Source of the DNA: Entoloma clypeatum
Taxonomy: Eukaryota > Basidiomycota > Agaricomycetes > Agaricales > Entolomataceae
Assembly (NCBI GenBank): GCA_963565915.1
Contig: OY751487.1
Location: forward strand, 4,526,001 to 4,590,000
Length of the DNA: 64,000 bases
Reading direction: 5' to 3'
The notes beneath the pieces are model-generated. The model had not been told where the DNA came from. It searched no databases and saw only the letters and a list, made by a program, of their open reading frames with translations. Positions 22,706-32,720 of this stretch are shown piece by piece. Positions within the stretch are counted from its first letter, which is position 1. Each line of letters starts with the position of its first letter. A program made the translations under genes and the position numbers.

Positions 22706-23203
22706 CCAAATCATAATCGATTACTTAAGTTAATAGCCGGCAACAACAGTCACTCATGTATGTCAGCCAACTCAGCAGCGCTTTTCCACGCCTTCCCTCT
22801 TGCTTCCGTACCCCCACCATCTCCCCATCCACCCGTAAGTCCCTTCTTTTCTTTAGTAGTTATGAAGTAGTGTAGTACATTATCTAAATAATAAGTCAAT
22901 AAGCCCTTGTATGGGTGTCTATAATACAAAAGAAAGCGCGAGGCGACCAAGAGGCGACACTCTGCCGCCGAAGTCGTGCGCCTTTAGGACGTGTCTTCAC
23001 GTGTCGGCGTCTCCGGTGTATGTCGCGCTAGGTCCCTATGATATCCACACATCCCAACGGAGCATTTATTTTACGTCGTTCTCAATTCCCCGTTCCCCAA
23101 AAGATACCAGACTATGCTAACTATATGCCCCCCTAGATTCGTCAACTCAGCCTCAAGAACATGAGCCGTCCCGTAAGTTATCCGTGAATCGCCTTCCATA
23201 TTT
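22706..23203 (+). pseudogene. 5' exons of Spt5-like copy 2, running into the gap
   Basis: On the plus strand: ATTACTTAAGTTAATAGCCGG, then an exon encoding VSQLSSAFPRLPSCFRTPTI (about 22756-22828) with a GTAAG donor. An upstream-type region follows, then an exon ending KNMSRP at 23161-23172 with a GTAAG donor, then the N gap. The same exons precede copies 3 and 4. This belongs to the plus-strand copy that resumes at 23404 and is head to head with copy 1. Confidence 0.65.
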
Positions 23204-23403
23204 NNNNNNNNNNNNNNNNNNNNNNNNNNNNNNNNNNNNNNNNNNNNNNNNNNNNNNNNNNNNNNNNNNNNNNNNNNNNNNNNNNNNNNNNNNNNNNNNN
23301 NNNNNNNNNNNNNNNNNNNNNNNNNNNNNNNNNNNNNNNNNNNNNNNNNNNNNNNNNNNNNNNNNNNNNNNNNNNNNNNNNNNNNNNNNNNNNNNNNNNN
23401 NNN
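23204..23403. other. 200-base assembly gap
   Basis: Exactly 200 N, probably a default spacer. By comparison with copy 1 (20838-22705), about 1.9 kb of the plus-strand Spt5-like gene is missing here if that copy is intact. No coding claim should be made across the gap. Confidence 0.9.
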
Positions 23404-24109
23404 CTGATTTTATTTTCTTCATTCATTTAATTTAATTCATATAGGAGTAAAATCCAGCTATTCGATTACAGGTGCCCCAATGACGAACGTTTCCAACCTC
23501 TCCCCCATCCTCGCAGGCTCATGCATTCGGGAAACATCAGAATCATAGATCCATCCAGTGGCAGAACACCGATGCCTGCTCCAGATCAGATCTCGCTTTC
23601 GCCAGCTTGGGACCCTTTGTCATGCACGCCCGGGAATCCCTACGCTGGGCAATCTGAGGGCAAAGGTCACATTGCCTCTGCCTCCTATGATACGACCCAT
23701 CGCCCGCAAAGGACTATGACGGTGCCATCAGCCCAACTTGGAATCCCTACACCAAGGAACCCAATTGGGGGAGGCAAAGGTTGGATTGCCTCCACCTCAT
23801 ATAACACGACCCATCCCTCCACAAATGACGCTGTCAACCCACCTGCACCTGCACCTCCAAGCCACATTCTCCTTGACCCATGGCTCGAGAATGTCAAGGT
23901 CACAGCAAAGGTGACAAGAGCAAGCCACACTAAGAAGTCCATGACCATGTGGGGCACAGTCCTGGGTAGCGTCCGAAGGATTGTTTACTCTTCAAACAAA
24001 GTGCTGCAGGATATAACGATGGCACAAGTGGTACTCGAAGCCCCCAGTCCTACACATACTGATTCCCTTCTCATTGTTATCAGTGGAGAGAACATTGGGA
24101 CCTTTGTAT

Positions 24110-24420
24110 TGTTGAAGTTCCACCTGGGCGCTAGCCACAGGTGTACTGAGCAACACGGCTACAGTGGAAGTACTCTACGATACCGCTATAGTCACTTACT
24201 TGGTTTGGGAGGGGGTAAGGCTGGTGAGAGCGGTTGAGGCTGGTGAGAGCGATGGAGCTGGTTAAGAGTCAAGAGACAACTTGTTGATATTGACAGTTTC
24301 CTGGTCTTATATACCGTACTACTGTTTGTACCAACCAAACAAGTATGTAATGAAGATATGTAAAGGTCACGTGATGTAATCTAATCTAATCTAATCTACG
24401 TGATGGGAAAAGTTTCAACA
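24110..24420 (-). repeat. 3' LTR of copia copy 2
   Basis: 311 bp, inverted copy of the LTR described at 14346. The polypurine tract lies at 24421-24429 on its inner side. Confidence 0.92.
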
Positions 24421-24495
24421 CCCCCCCATATTTAGTACATACTGTCTAAATACATCTTACTTTTTCCCACATATATATAGGTACTTTTGTTTCGC

Positions 24496-27400
24496 CTAGT
24501 TCTTTATCAGACCGAAGTACGGGATAAACTTGGAAAAGAGGATTTTCCCCAGATTTTTAGTCAAAAGGTCTGCAGGGTTATTCACTCCTTCGATGAATTC
24601 GACCGTAATAATTCCTTCGGAGACTTTTTCTCTGACGAAGTGGAATCGCACGTCGATGTGCTTGGATCGCTTCTCAGTCACAGGGTTGGATGCGATAAAG
24701 ACGGAGCCGTTGTTATCTCCGTAGATCGGTACTGATCCGATCTGCATTCCAAGTTCGGCAAGCATGCTTCTCAGCCATGTTGCTGCGCGACTGCAATCTG
24801 ATAGCGCCATATACTCTGCTTCTGTAGAAGAGAGGGCGATGGTCTTTTGCGCCGATGATACCCATGTTATCGCTCCAGACGCCAGTGATATGAAGAAGCC
24901 GGTGGTAGACCTCCTCGTGTTTTCATCTGACGCCCAGTCGGAGTCTGTGAATGCATAGATCCCTTTCCCTGAGTCCCCATCGTACATGATTGCGTAATTT
25001 TTCGTTGCCTTCAAATATCTGCAAATGTCCCTAGCCACTTCTAAATGGCGTTTGGTGGGATTTGCGGAAAATTGGGACATCTTGATTACAGCAAAGCAGA
25101 TGTCAGGCCTCGTTCCAATCATCAGATATAGGAGTGATCCGATGACGGATTGGTACTTAGATCGGAGTTCCGCATTGGGTTCATCTTCGGACGCCATGGG
25201 TTTGTAGCCCGTAGGGAGTGGGGTATGGGTGGCATTAGATTCGCTCATCCCCATGCGTGCCAGAATTTTCTCAAGGTAAGGTACTTGATCAATGAAGATC
25301 CTCTTCCCACGTTGCCTTATTTGGATTGAGAGAAATTCCTTTGGTTCCCCATCGGGCACTAGGTGACCTAGGTCCCTACATTCCCATGTTGTCATGAAGG
25401 CCTTCTTCTTTTCTAGCGTATATTCCTGGTTTGTGCCGAGAAAAGCAGAGTCGTCGACATAGATGACGGCAATTACAATTTCCCCGTTGGTACTTTTGTG
25501 AATGAACACTCCCGCATCGGAGTGAAGCCGGACAAAGCCGAGCTTTTTCATGGAGGAATCAAGTTCCCTCCACCAGGCTAATGCGGCCTGCTTAAGTCCA
25601 TATAGAGCTTTGAATAGTTGGTACACGAGGTGTTCTTTCCCTTTTACTATGTAGCCCTCAGGCTGTCGCATGTAAATGACTTCACGGAGCGTTCCATAGA
25701 GGAAGGCTGATGAGACGTCCAAAAGAGTCATGAACCACCCTTCAAGGGCTGTCAATGCCAGTATTAATCGGACGGTTTCATATCTTACGACTGGTGAGAA
25801 GATCTGATCAAAGTCGATCCCTTCTACCTGTGAGAAGCCTTTTGCGACGAGGCGCGCTTTCAGACGCCCGTCGGACTTTTCGTTGTAAACCCATTTGTTC
25901 CTTAGAGCTTTCCTCCCTGCAGGCAGGGGTACTAGCTCCGTGATCACCCCGCGGCGTTTGAGCATGTCTAGCTCTTTACGTTCAGCCACATACCAGTCTT
26001 CTTTATTTGGAAGAGGGTATATGTCTTTATGGGACATTTCAACGATGCCAACTTGGACTGATATTGCCTCCATCAGGAGGTCATTCATCCATGCCGTTTG
26101 ACCGCCCAATCTCCGTCTTCGATCTAATTTTTCAAGATCAGACGCTGGAGTGTCTTCCCCATAGATGCTTCCTGGCATCTTCCGAACTCGTCGTTCCCTG
26201 ATCGGTCGATCTGGTACTTGCTCGGGTTCCGGAGTGGGTACTCGCGGTTCGTCATCAGGCTCACTGGCAGGCAGTTCGTTGTCTGATTCAGGTTGATCCT
26301 GTTCAATGGGAACTGGGATATGAGGTGTTTCGTTGTGACTATCGTCATCATTGCTGCCGGGAATGAGATCCTCAAACTCATCAGCCGGCTCTGGGTTTTC
26401 CATTTCTGGGTGGTTTTCTGGCAACGGGTCAATGTGGCATCTAGGGTACTTGCTTTCATCAAAGATAGCTTTCCCGCCCATGAAAATCGTGTTGGTCTCG
26501 GGATCCATGAAGCGGTATCCTTTGACCCCTGGTTTCGATCCGAGATAAATCATCAATCGGGATCTTGATTCCAGGGAGTTCCTACGTTTCTCCTTTGGGA
26601 TATATACATATGCCTGACATCCAAATACTCTGACACTAGACATGTCGGGGATCTCATTGGTCACCCTGAAGTAAGGGGTTTTCCATTCAAGACGCTGCAT
26701 GGGGGTTCTGTTGTAGAGAAATGCTGCGTGTTCCAAACAGAATTCCCACCACATGGGCGGTAAGCAAGCATCGAAGCGCAATGCCTGAGATTTTTCCCAT
26801 AGTGTTCGATTGATCCTTTCTGCTCTACCATTCTGCTGGTGCTGATATGGGAGCGTGACATCGATCAGAATTCCATGATCGGCAAGTACATCCTTGTATT
26901 CGTCAAATTCTCCACCTCCATCAACCCGCCACTTTTTAGGGGTGGCGGCAAATTGATTCTGGATCATCGCAAGGAATTGTTTCAGCGCCGTGATGGCGCC
27001 TGACTTCTTCCTAAGCAAGACGACCCAGACATGGGATGAAAAATCGTCCAAAAAGGTAAGGAAATATTTGTACTTATGGTACGATGCCGTGGATATCTGC
27101 TTCAAATCCGAATGGATCAAATCAAAGGGTTTGACAGCCCTTGTCATCGAGTTAGGATAAGATTGATTCGGCATTTTCCCTTTTAGACACCCCGTGCAGT
27201 TTTCCTGTGATTTCTCACGTACTAACGTCCTGGGTACTCCTTTGGTACTAGTGGGAATTTTATTAAGCGCCTGGTCATTTGGGTGGCCAAGACGTTTATG
27301 CCAGGTTTCAACAGTGATTTCGCTAGAGATCGCGTGGATTTGGTCATAGCGTATTTCAGTGTCTAACCAGTAAATGGTTTGTCCGATGAAATGAGGCGAA

Positions 27401-29223
27401 AACTGTATTTTGTTCAGCCCTTTAGAGATATTAATTTCTCCGCGCATTCCATCAACTTTGTAACCATGGTTAAGGAAGACGCCTAGGGACAATAGACGTG
27501 TGTCCATATCCGGAATATAAAATACCGGTCGTAGGAGATGGGTTTTTACTTCCCCGTTTAGGGTATGCCGTACTGGAACGGCCCCAACTCCGAGAATTTC
27601 CAGTTTCTTTCCCTTTTCAGCTGTTTGGACAAATCCCTTAGCCTTGAGAGGCCTGTAGTATGCGAAGTCTTTAAACTCATGGGTAAAGTGTAATGATGCG
27701 CCGGAATCTAAGATCCACTGAGCGCGTTCTCTCTCTTTGCAGTGTGTGCAGGACGCAAAATGTTTGATATATTTTTTGTACAGATCATCACTAAAGAGAT
27801 CTATACTATCTGCATTGGTACTGGCTAATATATATTCAAACGTCTGTGCGTGATTATTAGCATTTCCCATTTGGTCAAGTTTGAGAGAAGAATGTGACGA
27901 ACCGTCAAGTTCGATCAGCCCATCTTCGAATTGTTCCGGCCCCATCCACTCGCTTTGATGGTCTATGTCCATCATTTTCAGTGATTCTTCTATCGACGGG
28001 GCTACGCGACGCTGTTTAGCCGGCCTTTCGTCGATGTCAGGAATGATGGTGTCTAGGATACGAAGATTCGATCCTGAGGGGCGAGCACCAATGCCGCGCG
28101 CGAGTTTGCGGACATGGTCGTTCTTTTTCCACACGGATGGTTTTCCAGAAGGAAGCCCGGTGTACTGTGACGGAGGGGGGTTCATACGCTGCAGGAGCGA
28201 CTGCATATTTGCGGAATCGGGCTGGGCGGTACTTGTCGTTTTCCCGCGACCAGTGACGGTTGTGAAGGACGGTGTCGGAAGAGGAGGGAAGTGGATGGCA
28301 GGAGCAACGAACTCAACCGTTTCTTCCACATGGTCGGACGCGTTGTCCGCAGTGTTGGCGTTTTTCTTCTGATTGTGCCATCGTCCTTTTCCCTTCTTCT
28401 TTTCAGAAGCGGTACTATGGTCGGTCGAGTTAGGCTGCTCGTCAGCATCGTTCTGCGAGGTACTCGGCTTCTGTTGCCTTTCCCATTTGGGGTCCTGCCC
28501 CTTTCGCTTTGTCCCGGAAATTTTCCGGGCCTGCTCGTTGGACGTACGAGTGGACCCAATCGAATACTTGCGCCGGTACTCTGATATGATGCTTTCGGCG
28601 ACGGCCTTGTAGGTGAAATCGTCGGCGTCATAGACCTGGAAGAGGGCGGTGGACAGTGACGACCAGGCGTCGGGAATTGCATTTGCCAGGATCATTGCCT
28701 GCATCAGATCGGGGACGTCAAAGTTCGAATCGGCGAGCCGAGCGAAAAGAGACCCCAGGCGTTCGATTTCGGGGACGGGGTCGCGTCCAGAGAGCTTGTA
28801 GGTGGCGGCGGCCTTGAAGTCGCCGAAGATGACAGCCGGGGATACCTTGGAGTAGGCATCCTTTAATGACTTCCAGGCGTCTTTCGAGGAAGTGGCGTCC
28901 TTGATGTGGCGTCTGATCGCCTCGGAGACCTTCAGGCGTATCGCCCCAAGAGCTACGTCATCGTCCCTGATCCAGGCTTTTTCTTCCTTGCGGAAGCCGG
29001 GCTGGTCGACCGTGGTAGCCAGCACAGGGGGAGCAGCAGCAGTGGCCCCAGGGGTGGAGACTGTGGTGGTGAAGTCGGCGATGACAGGGCGGGGGATGTC
29101 GCCAGAAACAAGGCGCCAGACTCCTTGATGGAGGAGGTAAGACTTCATTTTTTCGGCCCAGCTCCTGTAGTCGATGCCGTCGAAGGCAGTGATTGTGTCA
29201 AGGGCAGAACGAGAGGTAGACAT
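24496..29223 (-). CDS. Copia Gag-Pol polyprotein, copy 2
   Basis: 1575 residues from ATG 29223, the same predicted protein as the 15019-19746 frame with no differing residue that I could find. All protease, integrase, reverse transcriptase and RNase H motifs are intact. It is therefore either a very young duplicate or the same locus assembled twice. Confidence 0.94.
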   Translation of the reverse strand: MSTSRSALDTITAFDGIDYRSWAEKMKSYLLHQGVWRLVSGDIPRPVIADFTTTVSTPGATAAAPPVLATTVDQPGFRKEEKAWIRDDDVALGAIRLKVSEAIRRHIKDATSSKDAWKSLKDAYSKVSPAVIFGDFKAAATYKLSGRDPVPEIERLGSLFARLADSNFDVPDLMQAMILANAIPDAWSSLSTALFQVYDADDFTYKAVAESIISEYRRKYSIGSTRTSNEQARKISGTKRKGQDPKWERQQKPSTSQNDADEQPNSTDHSTASEKKKGKGRWHNQKKNANTADNASDHVEETVEFVAPAIHFPPLPTPSFTTVTGRGKTTSTAQPDSANMQSLLQRMNPPPSQYTGLPSGKPSVWKKNDHVRKLARGIGARPSGSNLRILDTIIPDIDERPAKQRRVAPSIEESLKMMDIDHQSEWMGPEQFEDGLIELDGSSHSSLKLDQMGNANNHAQTFEYILASTNADSIDLFSDDLYKKYIKHFASCTHCKERERAQWILDSGASLHFTHEFKDFAYYRPLKAKGFVQTAEKGKKLEILGVGAVPVRHTLNGEVKTHLLRPVFYIPDMDTRLLSLGVFLNHGYKVDGMRGEINISKGLNKIQFSPHFIGQTIYWLDTEIRYDQIHAISSEITVETWHKRLGHPNDQALNKIPTSTKGVPRTLVREKSQENCTGCLKGKMPNQSYPNSMTRAVKPFDLIHSDLKQISTASYHKYKYFLTFLDDFSSHVWVVLLRKKSGAITALKQFLAMIQNQFAATPKKWRVDGGGEFDEYKDVLADHGILIDVTLPYQHQQNGRAERINRTLWEKSQALRFDACLPPMWWEFCLEHAAFLYNRTPMQRLEWKTPYFRVTNEIPDMSSVRVFGCQAYVYIPKEKRRNSLESRSRLMIYLGSKPGVKGYRFMDPETNTIFMGGKAIFDESKYPRCHIDPLPENHPEMENPEPADEFEDLIPGSNDDDSHNETPHIPVPIEQDQPESDNELPASEPDDEPRVPTPEPEQVPDRPIRERRVRKMPGSIYGEDTPASDLEKLDRRRRLGGQTAWMNDLLMEAISVQVGIVEMSHKDIYPLPNKEDWYVAERKELDMLKRRGVITELVPLPAGRKALRNKWVYNEKSDGRLKARLVAKGFSQVEGIDFDQIFSPVVRYETVRLILALTALEGWFMTLLDVSSAFLYGTLREVIYMRQPEGYIVKGKEHLVYQLFKALYGLKQAALAWWRELDSSMKKLGFVRLHSDAGVFIHKSTNGEIVIAVIYVDDSAFLGTNQEYTLEKKKAFMTTWECRDLGHLVPDGEPKEFLSIQIRQRGKRIFIDQVPYLEKILARMGMSESNATHTPLPTGYKPMASEDEPNAELRSKYQSVIGSLLYLMIGTRPDICFAVIKMSQFSANPTKRHLEVARDICRYLKATKNYAIMYDGDSGKGIYAFTDSDWASDENTRRSTTGFFISLASGAITWVSSAQKTIALSSTEAEYMALSDCSRAATWLRSMLAELGMQIGSVPIYGDNNGSVFIASNPVTEKRSKHIDVRFHFVREKVSEGIITVEFIEGVNNPADLLTKNLGKILFSKFIPYFGLIKN

Positions 29224-29570
29224 TTTAGATGAATCTAAAAAAGGGTTCCCAATCAGTGATGTGTTATGAATATGATTCAAGAAAACAATTAAATGATTCC
29301 TTATGACATATTCCCTTTAGGAATAGCGGTCACGGGAAAACCCTTTATATGTCAGAAACGTATAAGGTGCGATCAACGTTTCCACATGGAGTGTACTAGG
29401 TCAATCCCCTTAGGGACGTCTCATGACAGGTACTTGTCGTAATGACGTTCCCAGGTTCATATGTGAAGAAGTAAGACTCAGAACCTAGATCTTTCGATCG
29501 GTTCCTTGCCAACCAGGGTAGAGTGGGCAGGTACTCGCTGTTGCCAGTGTTTCCCAAGTCCCTCTGCTAT

Positions 29571-29585
29571 CCGGGGCCCATAACC
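29571..29585 (-). promoter_or_regulatory. Primer binding site of copia copy 2
   Basis: Same anticodon-arm match as at 14657, adjoining the 5' LTR at 29586. Confidence 0.65.
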
Positions 29586-29896
29586 TGTTGAAGTTCCACC
29601 TGGGCGCTAGCCACAGGTGTACTGAGCAACACGGCTACAGTGGAAGTACTCTACGATACCGCTATAGTCACTTACTTGGTTTGGGAGGGGGTAAGGCTGG
29701 TGAGAGCGGTTGAGGCTGGTGAGAGCGATGGAGCTGGTTAAGAGTCAAGAGACAACTTGTTGATATTGACAGTTTCCTGGTCTTATATACCGTACTACTG
29801 TTTGTACCAACCAAACAAGTATGTAATGAAGATATGTAAAGGTCACGTGATGTAATCTAATCTAATCTAATCTACGTGATGGGAAAAGTTTCAACA
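29586..29896 (-). repeat. 5' LTR of copia copy 2
   Basis: 311 bp; TATA box, E-box and TAGAT tandem as in copy 1. Confidence 0.92.
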
Positions 29897-31159
29897 TGTA
29901 TGTCGGGTTACCCATGAAGGACATGGACCTACCAGCCTTGCCATTTGCAGAGTTGTGACCTGGGAAGAGGGCTCCAGGGACACGGTCACTTCGACGATAT
30001 TGAAACTGAGGCCCGAGGATCTTGCGCTGGTTGTGGAGACAGCAGAGCAAAAAAAATTGAATTGAGATATACTGAAGGATGAGCATGCATCTGTAAGAAA
30101 ATGTTGCTGAGGTAGGTATTCACATTGTCTTCGAACATTTTCACAAGCTGATCAACTCAGTAATTTGCTTTTAGATCTATTCGTCCATGACACTGACATG
30201 TAGGGGAGCAACCGCCAAACTGACCATGACACTCCTTCTGGAAACGGGGTTGGGTAGTGATGCATGATAGTTGTGCGGGAGTGATGGTACCTTCAGATTC
30301 TGCTCTTGCATATCTTACTGGTCCCTATTGTAATTGTCAGATTCAATGGATGATGTTTTATTGTTTCCCTCGTCTGCCTGTCACAATTCCCGCCTTTGCC
30401 CACTGGGAGCCGGAGCTTCAATCAGCTCAGCTCTGATGAGAATTTGCCTTCCGCGGCTCGGCTAGGGCTCCCTGATGGCTTGGCTCCGGCTCTAGCCGGC
30501 TCGGAGCCTGAGCCGCGGCAACACTACACAAGAGAAAGAATAAGCCCTAGGATAGGTTTACCATGTTGTTGCAGAGGTTTGCATTGTTCTCCGTGATGTC
30601 CGAAAGTCATGTGATTGACAAGTTTGCCAGCCGCTCATGGGGGAGGTTGGATGTTCAGTTTTGTTTGTACGCATAAATATTTGGATGAACAAATAGATAT
30701 GGCGCATCCTTCCTCCCCTCGAGCGGATGGTTTAGGAGCCTGCAGTTTGCTACGGCCAAACATCTGGGTTTGCTGATGCGTCAAACATCATTGAGGATCC
30801 AAGAGAGATCCTCAAGGCTTCGTTTGCTCTTCTTCTTGCCCGACGAGGGCATCAGACTACCTATTTAGCTCGATGACATCATTGATTTGGGGTGTCGAAA
30901 CTTTTTTTTTCAAGACCGAGACCCCCCCCCCCCACCCCCCCACCCCATGTGCGGGATTCGGGTCCCGCACCCCCCTTGCTGTTTATGGGACCTCTCCTTC
31001 GTAAACCATTATGTAGATCATCATGTAAATGATTTTTTAGCTTAAATTTATTGTACCAACATCTCGTGGACTATTAGCGCTCTTAGGACTCGTCAGCTCG
31101 TGACGAGCAAAAGAGTTCAAAAGAGTTCACGAGCATTTTGTGAATTTGCTGATGCACAA

Positions 31160-31535
31160 CCGTAATCAAATACCATTTGGAGATAGACTAGCATGTTGTT
31201 CTCGCCCTTTTTCGTCCCCTCATTGGGTGCCGTACCGAAGGGAAAGTTCTGGAAATTCAAAGATGTCGGCGCGAAGGTAGGGGAGTGACTACCGAATTTC
31301 TTTAGAATCGGAAGGTAGTGGATCGTCGAGGAGAAGCCATTGTTGTCCTTTTTGAGCTTGTCGAGGTACGTCTTGACGTGCGTATGGAAGTCTTCTTTCG
31401 CGTCGTCATCGTCGATGACACTGAGTGTTGGGTCATAGGTAGAAATATCGGTCGCTTCAGGGTGGTACGACAGCTTCCACCGCGCATCAAGAGAGCCCGG
31501 GGCTATTGTCCACTCAGGAAGAATCGTTGATAAAT
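31160..31535 (-). pseudogene. Fragment of the gene family at 531-2897, mirrored copy
   Basis: Inverted duplicate of 12708-13085. Here the frame is open further upstream to 31560 because different DNA adjoins it, but that extension is repeat sequence. No promoter or start can be argued. Confidence 0.7.
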
Positions 31536-31599
31536 GTGATGTAGTTTGTGGTAGCACCACCCAAGCTCACAAGAAGTCACTCAAAAGCAAACATTTATT

Positions 31600-32493
31600 C
31601 AAGACCTCTCAAAGTAGCTCAAGGGAGATCCAAGCACATAAGTTATGAATAATTTTTGGGACTGGTGGTGCCACGGTTTGGGCATTGAGAGTACAAGTTT
31701 CGACAATGTGCATCGCTCGGCATTGACTGCTGAGCATTTTTGGCAATTGCCAAAACTCGAACCATAAGTCGATTGCCAGCAAAACATTCCCACAGTTTTC
31801 TTCTCCCCCCTCCACTCCATCTGGCCACCACCTCCGCCCAACGGCCACCACTCATGCCCAACGGCCCACACTCGTTACCAACGGCCCCTCTAGTGCCCAA
31901 CAGCCCACTCTCGTGCCCACTGGCGGCCTCTAACGCCCAATGCCGTCCACTCCCACCCAATGCCATCCCTTTGAGCCCAATGGCCTCCACTCATGCCCAA
32001 CAGCCCCCTCTGCCACCCAACAGCCCCCTCTAGTGCCCAACGGCCCCTTTTCATGCCCAACAGTGTCCTCTCATGCCCAACACCCTCCCTTTGAGCCCAA
32101 CGGCCTCGACTCATGCCTAATGCCCTGCCTTCAAGCCCAACAGCCCTCCACTCGTCTCACTCGCACCCAACGGCGTCCACTTGTGCCCAACGATGTCCAC
32201 TCACACCCAATGCGTCCACTCGCGTCCAACGGCGTCAGACGGCGAGACTCAGACAATACGTGCCTGCGCCGTCCAGTAGCACACTCGTAGCCTAGTACAG
32301 TACATATTACGAGTCTGGACTGGTTTAAACCGGTCCAGTCTCATCAGACTTGAATACATGGACTGGTCAGACCGGTCTCTCACCGGTCTGGTCCGGTTTT
32401 CCAAGGTGACTATGTAAAATTGAGACTGGTGCGGTCCTCAGTCCTTCCTTTTTGGGGGTCAAAAAAGAGACTGAACCAAACTTTCAATCACTA
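31600..32493 (-). mobile_element. Composite minisatellite element E3 (reverse orientation)
   Basis: Read on the minus strand: a CCGGTC/AAACC-rich block starting TAGTG (32493-32300), an array of about 20-bp units with the core CGTTGGGC (about 32245-31835), and a conserved tail with GGTGGCCAGATGGAGTGGAG. Then come an 18-bp perfect palindrome (TTTTGGCAATTGCCAAAA, 31738-31755), a hairpin (GCTCGGCA..TGCTGAGC, 31715-31735) and a block with CCCAAACCGTGGCACCACC (near 31670). Long frames in the array are simple consequences of the repeat and not genes. The same parts in the same order occur at 36134 and 57991. Confidence 0.7.
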
Positions 32494-32529
32494 ATATTGG
32501 TACATCAGCAATCTGGGGGTCTGTTCTGA

Positions 32530-32720
32530 AGCAGTTGAGACCAGTCTATAACATCCTATAGCATCATAGCACCATAGCAAAGGTTCTCTTGTTTAGAGTG
32601 TCCACTGTGAGGTATGGAGTGTTCCATAGCATCACGTGCAAACTCTAGAGCACTCTATAGCATTCCATAGCAACCCCTCAGCTCTTGAGATCCCCATACC
32701 ACCATAGTACACGAGCAGTA
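32530..32720. repeat. CTATAGCAT/CATAGC-rich short repeats
   Basis: Multiple copies of short words such as CATAGCA, CTATAGCAT and CCATAGCA. A stretch with the complementary words (CTATGGAATGC) is at 34540-34720. It is non-coding, low-complexity DNA. Confidence 0.5.

Larger units (their letters stand above)
24110..29896 (-). mobile_element. Complete Ty1/copia LTR retrotransposon, copy 2
   Basis: Mirror image of copy 1, with LTRs 24110-24420 and 29586-29896 (311 bp each). The target duplication is TGTAT on this strand, at 24105-24109 and 29897-29901. This is the same target base for base as copy 1, so the two elements result from duplication of an already occupied site, not from two insertions. 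One extra base lies near 24443, just outside the inner LTR. Confidence 0.93.
23404..30079 (+). pseudogene. 3' part of Spt5-like copy 2, split by copia
   Basis: Plus-strand counterpart of copy 1 from the CTR-like repeats to the C-terminus: 23521-24109, then a copia element, then 29897-30079. Two opposite single-base indels (near 23704 and 23768) shift the frame for about 22 codons compared with copies 1 and 3. The PTWNPYTKEP repeat is therefore replaced by an unrelated peptide. This looks like consensus error or decay, not a functional variant. Confidence 0.7.
23404..31535. repeat. Right arm of the inverted repeat
   Basis: Reverse complement of 12708-20837. The outer edge is sharp: homology ends at 31535, and unrelated repeat DNA follows. 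See the left arm for the differences. Confidence 0.9.

Noticed and set aside
24110..29896. Independent second copia insertion
   Set aside because: Same target duplication, same position in the host gene and mirrored flanks mean it was copied along with the arm.
31840..32245. CRISPR-like repeat array
   Set aside because: Units are about 20 bp, degenerate and contiguous without unique spacers, in a fungal genome.
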